Of a DNA stretch of 7,665 nt, positions 1 through 6,031 are shown one piece after another. The notes below the pieces were generated by a model that saw only the letters and a list, made by a program, of their open reading frames with translations, was not told the DNA's origin and ran no database searches. Each line of letters starts with the position of its first letter. Positions within the stretch are counted from its first letter, which is position 1. Source of the DNA: Chlamydiota bacterium (lineage in GTDB: Bacteria > Chlamydiota > Chlamydiia > Chlamydiales > SLFE01); contig JAAKFL010000088.1 in NCBI GenBank assembly GCA_011065065.1, forward strand, positions 1 to 7,665, given 5' to 3'. Both the position numbers and the translations under genes were made by a program.

Positions 1-916
1 ATGATTGTGCGGAAACGCCATTGACTATAGAGGATTCCACAAAAGCTAGCTGAGTATTTGACAACCAACAGGGTTGGTTAATCCTTTTGTACAAACCAAC
101 CGACAAAGATTTCCATTGTTGTTGGTGAGTGTCCCAAATCACAATTTCGTTTGAAACGGGGATTTCTCCCTTATCGGATCGTCCAACCTTAGACAGACTA
201 AAAGCAAGCAACCTTTCGTCTTCAGAAGGATGAATACTGACAACTCGACTATAGTAATCGAGATTCTTGTAGATACCGTCGCAAGAGATCCTCGTTAGAA
301 AATAAGACTTTTTTGACGGAACATTTAAACACCAAATCTCTTCAAATTCAACCTGCTTAAAGTGCTTTCCATCCAAGGTGAAACAATTGTCCTCCCCCCA
401 CTTGTAGACATAGCCAAGTTCCTTTTTTTGTTTAATGACATCATCGGAAGTTGTCTGCGCAATGGCATAATAAAGATGCTGAGAATCGGATGATAAAGCC
501 ATCACGGAAACACGTTCATCAAATGAAGCAAGAGGTGCAAATCCTTCTGCTCCGCCTCCAACAATGTGAAATTGGCCTTTATCCTGAGTCAACAAATAAA
601 CTGTTTTCTCATCTTCGGTCCATTCCACCTGGAGAATTTTATCCGCTTCAAAGACTTTTTTTGATGTCTTATCCTGAGCATTCCAAATATAAAATTCGTC
701 GCGATTCTGATTTTTTTCTACATGACTTCTACGAACTGTATAGGCAGTTTTGTTTCCCTGAGGAGACATGATAGCCGATTGAGGTTTAGCCATGGTGACA
801 ATATCTTCATAACCCATAGGGTTCATGGGTAAAGCTCCACAAGCTCCCGTGATTCCCATAACGATTAATAAAGCTACAAAAGCAACTCTGTATATAAAGT
901 TATTTTTAAAATGCAT
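1..916 (-). CDS. Exported S9 peptidase-like beta-propeller protein (N-terminal part, runs off window)
   Basis: An open frame of 305 codons starts at the ATG at 916 and runs without a stop through base 2, so only the N-terminal part is seen. The start is supported by a GGGAGG ribosome site (922-927) five bases upstream. Residues 1-10 are polar/basic, residues 11-25 are hydrophobic, and Cys26 follows in the context ITGAC; this is a signal peptide and could be a lipoprotein site, although Thr at -3 is atypical. The rest reads as repeated beta-propeller blades: 'AIMSPQGNKTAYTVRR' (48-63) followed by 'FYIWNA', 'VMALSSDSQHLYYAI' (138-152), 'VVSIHPSEDERLLAFS' (225-240) then 'EIVIWD'. Such SPDG-x-x-hydrophobic plus IW-D pairs are typical of TolB/WD-like propellers, and the first one resembles the propeller of S9 (prolyl oligopeptidase/acylaminoacyl peptidase) enzymes. 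A catalytic alpha/beta-hydrolase domain would lie beyond base 1 and cannot be checked. The family call is tentative; that it codes is fairly certain. Confidence 0.72.
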   Translation of the reverse strand, partial: MHFKNNFIYRVAFVALLIVMGITGACGALPMNPMGYEDIVTMAKPQSAIMSPQGNKTAYTVRRSHVEKNQNRDEFYIWNAQDKTSKKVFEADKILQVEWTEDEKTVYLLTQDKGQFHIVGGGAEGFAPLASFDERVSVMALSSDSQHLYYAIAQTTSDDVIKQKKELGYVYKWGEDNCFTLDGKHFKQVEFEEIWCLNVPSKKSYFLTRISCDGIYKNLDYYSRVVSIHPSEDERLLAFSLSKVGRSDKGEIPVSNEIVIWDTHQQQWKSLSVGLYKRINQPCWLSNTQLAFVESSIVNGVSAQS

Positions 917-958
917 ATTAACCTCCCAAAAGTGTTAACGACTTTGCTAACTACTTAA

Positions 959-988
959 ATCTTAAGAGGTAAGTAATTCCCGCGTCAA
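959..988 (-). promoter_or_regulatory. Candidate sigma70-type promoter for the propeller gene
   Basis: On the minus strand a -35 TTGACG (983-988) is separated by 18 bases from a -10 TAAGAT (959-964). The region just upstream (about 989-1015) is almost pure A/T, as in an UP element. Transcription would start roughly 35 bases ahead of the ATG at 916. The -35 differs from consensus at one position and the -10 at two. Confidence 0.5.
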
Positions 989-1020
989 CAAAAATAAAAA
1001 TTAAAAAAATTATAAGACGT

Positions 1021-1302
1021 TTTTTGGAGTGCGCAGGCTTGCCTGCGCACTTCTGAGAAAACATAGCAGGGCTGGAAGCCCGGTACTTTGTCAGCCCAGG
1101 CTGTAAGGCCTGGGAAAACGACAAAAAAAAATCAAGCCCTGAAAGGGCGACACTGACCGCGGACTATGTCGCCCTTACAGGGCTTTGGATTTTTGGGATA
1201 CCATCCCAGGCCTTACAGCCTGGGCTGACATATGTCGGGCTTTCAGCCCTGCTAAGTTTACTTCATGATATTAACGGCGATAGCCGCTCGGGGCTCCAAA
1301 AA
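1021..1302. repeat. Palindromic repeat cluster (REP/BIME-like), downstream of aroDE
   Basis: This gene-free stretch is a symmetric set of inverted repeats. The outer arms 1064-1115 and 1203-1254 pair almost completely, including a perfect 26-base inverted match (1090-1115 with 1204-1229). Inside them, 1134-1152 pairs with 1167-1185 at 18 of 19 positions. Each arm is itself built of small hairpins centred on CTGNAAG: forward copies at 1072-1078, 1101-1107 and 1139-1145, and reverse copies (CTTNCAG) at 1174-1180, 1212-1218 and 1240-1246. A further outer pair, TTTTTGGAG (1021-1029) with CTCCAAAAA (1294-1302), may mark the boundaries. No reading frame or transposase is present. It resembles head-to-head REP pairs or a small non-autonomous element; it could also act as an RNA structure ending or protecting the aro transcript. 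That it is structured is certain; its class is inferred. Confidence 0.75.
1028..1051. repeat. Perfect 11-bp hairpin at the edge of the repeat cluster
   Basis: AGTGCGCAGGC (1028-1038) and its exact reverse complement (1041-1051) are separated by only TT. The stem is GC-rich and very stable, but neither strand has a run of T directly after it: the minus strand continues CCAAAAAAC and reaches a T-rich stretch only some 17 bases later. It is therefore not a standard intrinsic terminator, although it may stop or slow polymerase coming from aroDE. Confidence 0.7.
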
Positions 1303-1321
1303 GTGTTTTTAAAAAAGTTTT

Positions 1322-2638
1322 TTATGAAAACCAGATGTCTCTTTGGGCCGCTGCTTGCTTTTCAAACATGGCATGACCATCGACGGTCGTTGCCGCCTTT
1401 TGTTGTGCGACTTTCAAAAAGACCGTTTCCCGCGGAGTAATCGATAAATCCATCACCAAAGAGTTTGGCTTCAACTGATCATGATCAATGGGACAAGAAT
1501 GTGGCGTTGTATTGATGAGAATATCATAAGAGATTTTTTCCAAATCTCCCAAGCTCCCTCCACAACACCCCAAATGATTGGCAAGCTTTATCGCTTTTTC
1601 CGGAGTCCGATTCAAAATCATCACGCGGGCTCCTCGCCTGATCGCTTCAAATGCAATGGCTCTGCTTGATCCCCCTGCCCCTAACAAAACAAGAGTTTTT
1701 CCTTCAACCGGAGTCACAGCTTCCAAGGCATCAAGGGCTCCGTCAGCATCCGTATTCATTCCCATGAGTTGTGTTTCTTTAACCGCGATGGTATTGACCG
1801 CGCCAATAGAATGAGCTTTGGAATCTAGCTGGTGAAGGAATGAAAGAATGTTTTCTTTATGAGGCATCGTCACACTAAATCCACAAAAACCCAAGTTGGT
1901 GGCAAGTGGTAAGAATTCTGCCAGTTCTTCTTCTGTAACACGCAATCTAACGTAAAGCGCATTGTGATCTTTCATATAATTATTATGATATATATGTCCG
2001 ATGCTTTGTGCGACGGGATCCCCAATGAGTCCATAGAGCTGTGTTTCTTGATTCAACTGATGATGGTAATAAGTTTTCACAAGTGTCTCTGCGGGTATTT
2101 GGCCTGGAGCTGTTGTTTGTTGTGAATTTGGCGATGCATAAACTATCGGACAGCCAAAAACAGGAGCCATAATGCGTGTACATTCTCCCAACTCCCCCAT
2201 GCCCACTACTGTCAACGGCACTGAAGTGGATTGAGCCAGTTTCAACAATCGCAAGCTATCAAGAATGCTTGTTGATTGTGTCGCGATCTTATAAATGTCT
2301 GCGGGATATTGTGTCAGGTTTGAAAGTACAGAGTCTAAATCTTGCGGCGTTTCGTCATAATTGTGATAGGAGCGAATGATTTTGCAATCAACTTGAAACG
2401 GAACGGTATGATCCAAATCCATATACTCCGGACCAAGCTCCGCAAGTAACGGTATCCATTCTAGGCGACGACAAGTTAAGATTACAGGGAGAGAACATAA
2501 TTTGAATGCGCGTTGAATGGTTTCGAGGTCGGGATAAAGATCGCATCGCAATTCAAAAAAATCAGCGGTGTTTTGAGCTTCTTTGATCTGTTTTTTAAGA
2601 TCCTCAAGAGTGGGTCCTGGAAGACTGACACAAATCAT
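1322..2638 (-). CDS. aroDE: Bifunctional 3-dehydroquinate dehydratase (type I) / shikimate dehydrogenase
   Basis: This 438-residue fusion protein converts 3-dehydroquinate to 3-dehydroshikimate and then reduces that to shikimate with NADPH, in the cytoplasm. The N-terminal domain (about 1-198) is a compact type I dehydratase: ELR at 29-31, His92 in 'SYHNYDETP', the Schiff-base lysine Lys117 in 'YKIAT', 'ECTRI' at 152-156 and 'APGQ' at 177-180. The C-terminal domain (about 200-438) is shikimate dehydrogenase: 'GLIGDPV' (203-209), 'SVTMPHK' with catalytic Lys261, 'GAVNT' (279-283), 'NTD' with Asp297, the NADP loop 'GAGGSSRA' (320-327), 'NRT' (343-345) and Gln428. The shikimate-binding segment reads S-I-G-H (212-215), where most enzymes have S-x-S-P. 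The ATG overlaps the aroC stop by four bases (ATGA), implying translational coupling. It is the last gene of the operon. The fusion is characteristic of chlamydiae (and plants). Confidence 0.95.
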   Translation of the reverse strand: MICVSLPGPTLEDLKKQIKEAQNTADFFELRCDLYPDLETIQRAFKLCSLPVILTCRRLEWIPLLAELGPEYMDLDHTVPFQVDCKIIRSYHNYDETPQDLDSVLSNLTQYPADIYKIATQSTSILDSLRLLKLAQSTSVPLTVVGMGELGECTRIMAPVFGCPIVYASPNSQQTTAPGQIPAETLVKTYYHHQLNQETQLYGLIGDPVAQSIGHIYHNNYMKDHNALYVRLRVTEEELAEFLPLATNLGFCGFSVTMPHKENILSFLHQLDSKAHSIGAVNTIAVKETQLMGMNTDADGALDALEAVTPVEGKTLVLLGAGGSSRAIAFEAIRRGARVMILNRTPEKAIKLANHLGCCGGSLGDLEKISYDILINTTPHSCPIDHDQLKPNSLVMDLSITPRETVFLKVAQQKAATTVDGHAMFEKQAAAQRDIWFS

Positions 2639-3711
2639 GATAAGCGAGCGCTCCGATTCATCAACAAAGCATCCGCCACCACTAAGGCCGCCATTGATTC
2701 AACAACGGGCACAGCTCGAATGGCAACGCAGGGATCATGTCGTGAACCTTCCGGAAGTTGAAATTTAGCCTCTTTTCCATTTTCATCCACAGTTTGCTGA
2801 GCCTGTCGAATACTGGACGTGGGCTTAAAGGCCACTCTGCCGACTACTGGTTGTCCCGTGGAAATTCCCCCCAAGGTCCCTCCTGCACGATTAGTGGATG
2901 GAGTAATTTTGCCATAGGCTGAGTGAAATTCATCATTGTGTTCTGAACCGTGCAAGGACGGAGCTGCAAAGCCTTCTCCGATTTCAAAGCCTTTTGTCGC
3001 AGGAATGGATAACATCGCTTTAGCAAGATTCGCTTCTAATTTTTCATACACCGGATCTCCCAGCCCTGCGGGTAAACCAGTAATGGAGAATTGAATCACA
3101 CCTCCAAGGGAATCTCCTTGTTCCATAGCCTCCTCGAGAACACAAACCATCTGCTCAGATGTCTTCGTGTCAGGACAGCGCACGGGACTCATTTGAAGGT
3201 GTTTGACATTGTACTGAGTTGTTGACACGTCGCCGATTTGCTTCATGTAAGCTTCGACTTGGATATCATGTTGCGAAAGCAGTTGTTTCGCGACTGCACC
3301 AGCTGCCACACGACATGCAGTTTCCCGTGCAGAACTTCTTCCTCCTCCGCGGTAATCAAAAACACCATACTTTTCTAAATAGGTAAAATTAGCATGTCCG
3401 GGACGCATCAGATGTTTGATCGGTTCATACTTGCTTGGATCGGCATCCTTATTGGGAATCATGATCATGATTGGTGCTCCCGTCGTTTGCCCCTCAAAGA
3501 CTCCCGATAAAATCTCTGCGCAATCGTCTTCTTTTCTTGGAGATGTGTACGAACTAAAGCCTGGAGCCCTCTTAGCTAATTCAGTGTTTATGATGGTTTC
3601 GTCCAACGAGAGTCCCGCAGGACAACCGTCAATGACGACTCCGATCGCTTTCCCATGCGATTCACCCCATGTCGTGATTTTAAATATCTTCCCAAAACTA
3701 TTTGATCCCAT
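2635..3711 (-). CDS. aroC: Chorismate synthase
   Basis: This 358-residue protein eliminates phosphate from EPSP to give chorismate, using reduced FMN as cofactor. The length is usual for the bacterial enzyme. Family signatures are all present: 'TWGESHG' (14-20) with conserved His19, 'RPGHAN' (103-108) with His106, 'GGGRSSARET' (122-131), 'GGTLGGISTGQP' in the C-terminal third, and 'RHDPCVAIRAVPVVES' (324-339). The ATG at 3711 has a GGGGA ribosome site five bases upstream and lies within the end of aroK (14-base overlap). The stop overlaps the aroDE start by four bases. In Chlamydia the next gene would be aroB; here it is missing. There is no NADPH:FMN reductase domain, so reduced FMN must come from elsewhere in the cell. 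No truncation or damaged motif is seen. Confidence 0.97.
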   Translation of the reverse strand: MGSNSFGKIFKITTWGESHGKAIGVVIDGCPAGLSLDETIINTELAKRAPGFSSYTSPRKEDDCAEILSGVFEGQTTGAPIMIMIPNKDADPSKYEPIKHLMRPGHANFTYLEKYGVFDYRGGGRSSARETACRVAAGAVAKQLLSQHDIQVEAYMKQIGDVSTTQYNVKHLQMSPVRCPDTKTSEQMVCVLEEAMEQGDSLGGVIQFSITGLPAGLGDPVYEKLEANLAKAMLSIPATKGFEIGEGFAAPSLHGSEHNDEFHSAYGKITPSTNRAGGTLGGISTGQPVVGRVAFKPTSSIRQAQQTVDENGKEAKFQLPEGSRHDPCVAIRAVPVVESMAALVVADALLMNRSARLS

Positions 3712-4201
3712 GTGCTTCCCCTATTTCAATCACTTGATTCGCCAATTCTTGAGGCGTATGCTCAGCATTTAACCACTGTTCGGCCATCGCTTCGTATAAC
3801 GATAATCGAGACGATATCCGTTCTGAAAATTCTTTAAAAGGATCGGTCTCCGATAGGTAAGCTGGCTTTTCAGGAACTAGCATCATTCTGTCCCACAACA
3901 CTTCAACTGGAAGTTGCAAATAAAAGACCAGCCCAAGCTTTTTAACCAAATCGACATCCATCACGCCACCACCTAAAGCGATCACTTTGTGCTGCACGTG
4001 TGTCAAAGTATCTAAAACTTCTCTTTCCGTCGCACGAAACACCTCTTCTCCCATTTCAAGATAGAGATCGCGGCAACTTAAGCCAACTTTTTTTTCAATC
4101 AAGAGATCAGTATCCAGCAATTCCCAGTCCAGATGCTCGGCAACCAGTTGTGAAACTGTGCTTTTTCCAGAAAATGGAGGGCCGCAAAGAACCAAATTCA
4201 T
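3698..4201 (-). CDS. aroK: Shikimate kinase
   Basis: This 167-residue P-loop kinase phosphorylates shikimate at the 3-hydroxyl with ATP. Walker A is 'GPPFSGKST' (7-15); 'DTD' (30-32) contributes Mg and shikimate contacts; 'FRATE' (55-59) carries the substrate-binding arginine Arg56; 'GGG' (77-79) is the shikimate-binding glycine loop; and 'SRLSLYEAMA' carries Arg132, matching the adenine-contacting arginine. The lid, usually R-P-L-L, reads 'EKPAYL' (111-116), so a lysine (Lys112) replaces the usual lid arginine. The length is normal. The ATG overlaps the aroA stop (ATGA), and an AGAGG-type ribosome site (4207-4212) lies five bases upstream inside the aroA coding sequence. The 3' end overlaps aroC by 14 bases. 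Some chlamydial annotations call this gene aroL; aroK and aroL cannot be distinguished from sequence alone. Confidence 0.93.
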   Translation of the reverse strand: MNLVLCGPPFSGKSTVSQLVAEHLDWELLDTDLLIEKKVGLSCRDLYLEMGEEVFRATEREVLDTLTHVQHKVIALGGGVMDVDLVKKLGLVFYLQLPVEVLWDRMMLVPEKPAYLSETDPFKEFSERISSRLSLYEAMAEQWLNAEHTPQELANQVIEIGEAHGIK

Positions 4202-5463
4202 AACATCCTCTCGATGTGAGCTCCGACTCCCACAAAATCTTCAAAGAACCGCGGATAGGTTTTCGCAATGCAGTCTATATTCTCAATTGTGGAGGGTGAG
4301 GAAGCGCCTAAAGCAGCCACCACTAAAGCCATCGCCATGCGATGATCGCCGTGGGAATTTAAATTGGCGCCATGAAGAGGGGTTCCTTCAATTTCCACTC
4401 CATCATTGTGTTCACAGATCTTGGCACCCATTTTTTGAAGTTCTTGAGTGACGCATGCAATGCGATCGCATTCTTTGGTCTTGGCCACAGACGCATTCTT
4501 GATACGCGTTTTCCCTTTGGCAGTGCAGGCGATCACACTGAGGATCGGAAGCACATCAATACAGTCATTGATATCGACTTCTATTCCCTGAAGAGTCTGG
4601 TTGGGACTGATTTCTAATGATTTTATATCAGCTCCCATATGTTCTAAAATCGTAACAATCCGTTTATCGCCTTGACTGTCTTGGAAATCCACGTTCTCGA
4701 TCTTAATTGAAGAATTGGTCACAAACGCTGCAGCAATCGGAAAAGCTGCCGTACTCCAGTCACCTGGTACTTTATAAGAGAATCCTTGCCAGATTTCGTT
4801 TGATTGTACGGTATAGTGGTGATAGGAATCGTGATCAATATTCACACCCAATTTACGCAACCACTGTAAGGTCACATCCACCCAAGGCTTTTCCCCGGGG
4901 TTTTTGACATGAATCTCAAGTTTTTGCGAACAGAGTGATCCGGCGATCAAAAGAGCTGAAACCGGCTGTGAGTCAGCCCCGTCTAAAGTGACGGAACCTC
5001 CTGTGATAGGTCCTTGAACTGATAAGGGAGCGAAGCCCGGTTTGTTGTGGAAAGTCACATCGACTCCCGCAACTTGATACGCCTTGACCAGATCGTTCAT
5101 GGGGCGCTGACATAATGACCGGTCCCCTGAAATCGTGATAGGTTGATGGCCACAAGCGGCTACAGCAGACAGGAACCGCAGAAGAATCCCCGAATTCCCG
5201 GCATCGAACTTAAGAGAGGTATTGGGAAGTTTTCCTGCAATACCGACGATGTCTAAATTTCCGTGATCTTCATGAATCTGTGCACCAAGTGATTGACAGG
5301 ATTCAATCATGGCCTGGACATCAGGTGATGAAAGGACTTGAGTGATCGCGCTTTTTCCTTGAGCGAGCGAAGCGAACAAAATCGCGCGAAGTGATTGCGA
5401 TTTAGAAGGGGGCACTTCAATTTGACCATTGAGGGTACTTGGGTGTACACGGAATTTCGTCAT
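4198..5463 (-). CDS. aroA: 3-phosphoshikimate 1-carboxyvinyltransferase (EPSP synthase)
   Basis: This 421-residue enzyme joins phosphoenolpyruvate to shikimate-3-phosphate, yielding EPSP. Numbered from the ATG at 5463, the signatures are 'PPSKSQSLR' with Lys21 and Arg26, 'GNSGILLRF' (89-97), 'GDRSLCQRPM' (113-122), 'GDWSTAAF', 'DVLPILS' with Asp303 (the catalytic-base position), 'KECDRI' with Glu331, 'GDHRMAM' with Arg375 and 'KTYPRFF' starting at Lys401. The frame stays open upstream to an ATG at 5562, but the added 33 residues resemble nothing in the family and would span the promoter at 5470-5498. The ATG at 5463, followed by 'MTKFRVHPSTLNG', matches the usual N-terminus and is preferred. 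No Shine-Dalgarno motif precedes it, which fits a leaderless message. It is the first gene of the operon. The GNAGT-x-x-R-P motif of glyphosate-sensitive enzymes is altered here. Confidence 0.95.
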   Translation of the reverse strand: MTKFRVHPSTLNGQIEVPPSKSQSLRAILFASLAQGKSAITQVLSSPDVQAMIESCQSLGAQIHEDHGNLDIVGIAGKLPNTSLKFDAGNSGILLRFLSAVAACGHQPITISGDRSLCQRPMNDLVKAYQVAGVDVTFHNKPGFAPLSVQGPITGGSVTLDGADSQPVSALLIAGSLCSQKLEIHVKNPGEKPWVDVTLQWLRKLGVNIDHDSYHHYTVQSNEIWQGFSYKVPGDWSTAAFPIAAAFVTNSSIKIENVDFQDSQGDKRIVTILEHMGADIKSLEISPNQTLQGIEVDINDCIDVLPILSVIACTAKGKTRIKNASVAKTKECDRIACVTQELQKMGAKICEHNDGVEIEGTPLHGANLNSHGDHRMAMALVVAALGASSPSTIENIDCIAKTYPRFFEDFVGVGAHIERML

Positions 5464-5469
5464 ACGCAG

Positions 5470-5498
5470 ATCATAAGAAGCACAGGGATTCTTTTCAA
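5470..5498 (-). promoter_or_regulatory. Near-consensus sigma70 promoter of the aro operon, probably leaderless
   Basis: On the minus strand -35 TTGAAA (5493-5498) and -10 TATGAT (5470-5475) are separated by exactly 17 bases, each hexamer one base from consensus. Only six bases (CTGCGT) lie between the -10 and the aroA ATG at 5463, so the expected start site is at or next to the A of that ATG. The lack of a Shine-Dalgarno sequence there agrees. It is the only strong promoter seen for the four-gene operon. Confidence 0.68.
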
Positions 5499-5606
5499 TG
5501 ACTCGTCCCCGGAAAGCGGACAAAGTGGTTAGCCCAACGTGTAAGCATACCTTTACCCACAACTTTTTCTTGATGTAATTTGCGGGTATAAGTATGAAAC
5601 CTCAAT

Positions 5607-5838
5607 TCTGAGTCCTGGAAGGACGACATCTGACAGCCTAGGGTGGAACGGAGTGGAACCCTAGGTTGATGATTACCCACACAACCGGAGTCCTGGAAGG
5701 ACGGCACATTAAGTCCTCAATCATTTGGGCCTTAATATGCCGTCCTTCCAGGACTCTGAACTTTCTTCTACGCAATTTACCTAGGGTTCCGCTCCGCTCC
5801 ACCCTAGGCTGTCAGATGTCGTCCTTCCAGGACTCAGA
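5607..5838. repeat. Nested palindromic element with 60-base inverted arms, upstream of the aro operon
   Basis: The arms 5607-5666 and 5779-5838 are reverse complements at 58 of 60 positions. Between them lies a second inverted pair, 5688-5713 with 5731-5756 (25 of 26), around a 17-base centre. Each arm holds a small hairpin GTCC-TGGAA-GGAC and a palindrome CCTAGGGT...ACCCTAGG. The GTCCTGGAAGGAC unit therefore occurs four times: forward cores at 5615-5621 and 5693-5699, reverse cores at 5745-5751 and 5824-5830. No protein is encoded; the frames found here are by-products of the symmetry. The form is that of a REP/BIME-type or small non-autonomous mobile element. No clear target-site duplication was found. 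It ends well short of the aro promoter, so it does not interrupt it. Confidence 0.8.
5688..5756. repeat. Inner hairpin of the nested element
   Basis: Bases 5688-5713 and 5731-5756 form a 26-base stem with one mismatch (C5707 opposite A5737), of which the outer 19 bases pair perfectly. The 17-base loop is not palindromic. The stem starts with the same GAGTCCTGGAAGGACG word as the outer arms, so outer and inner arms can also pair with each other, giving alternative folds. Confidence 0.75.
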
Positions 5839-5862
5839 TTCGAGAGCCAGAAAATCAGTCAC

Positions 5863-5920
5863 ATGTCAGGGGTCAGACGTGACTTATTGATCTTTCATCT
5901 GTCAAGTCAATACCTGACAT
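5863..5920. repeat. Short nested inverted repeats ahead of the small plus-strand frames
   Basis: ATGTCAGG (5863-5870) pairs with CCTGACAT (5913-5920), and inside this TGACTT (5880-5885) pairs with AAGTCA (5904-5909). The segment is also rich in GTCA/TGAC words. It could be a structured RNA leader or an operator-like region for the small frames at 5963 and 6064, or a relic of inserted DNA. The pairing is visible; any role is speculative. Confidence 0.35.
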
Positions 5921-5962
5921 TTAGTAATAATTTTATCAATATGCAATTTTCTGGAGGATTAA

Positions 5963-6031
5963 ATGTCAGTTTCAACAGGATCGGAAGGGATCGTCAGAAG
6001 AAACACATGGTGTCATGATAAAAGGTTGTAA
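5963..6031 (+). CDS. Possible 22-residue peptide or leader frame
   Basis: ATG at 5963 follows a strong GGAGG site (5953-5957) at five-base spacing and opens a 22-codon frame ending in TAA (6029-6031): it begins MSVSTGSEG and ends WCHDKRL. There is no recognisable homology and the composition is unremarkable. It sits between the nested inverted repeats (5863-5920) and a second small frame at 6064. It may be a leader peptide, the remnant of a decayed gene, or chance. The good ribosome site is the only positive evidence. Confidence 0.25.
   Translation: MSVSTGSEGIVRRNTWCHDKRL

Noticed and set aside
451..771. Plus-strand frame of 106 codons
   Set aside because: It lies antisense inside the propeller gene (1-916), whose own frame is fully open with a signal peptide, ribosome site and propeller repeats; the plus-strand protein has no such support.
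1028..1051. Intrinsic terminator for the aro operon
   Set aside because: The stem is excellent, but on the minus strand it is followed by an A-run rather than a T-run; the T-rich stretch comes too far downstream for the standard mechanism.
1064..1254. CRISPR-like array because of recurring short palindromic words
   Set aside because: The units are inverted rather than direct repeats, spacing is irregular, there are no unique spacers of constant length, and no cas gene is in the window.
1481..5155. Other frames of 60-118 codons on either strand within the aro genes
   Set aside because: All lie inside well-supported aro coding sequences in other frames and show no recognisable domain or convincing ribosome site.
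5464..5562. 33-residue N-terminal extension of AroA from an upstream ATG
   Set aside because: The extra residues do not fit EPSP synthase N-termini, and the near-consensus promoter at 5470-5498 lies inside them.
5495..5890. Frames of about 70 codons on both strands sharing a repeated peptide
   Set aside because: Both cross the 60-base inverted arms, so the same DNA word is read on each strand; the shared peptide is a by-product of the palindrome.
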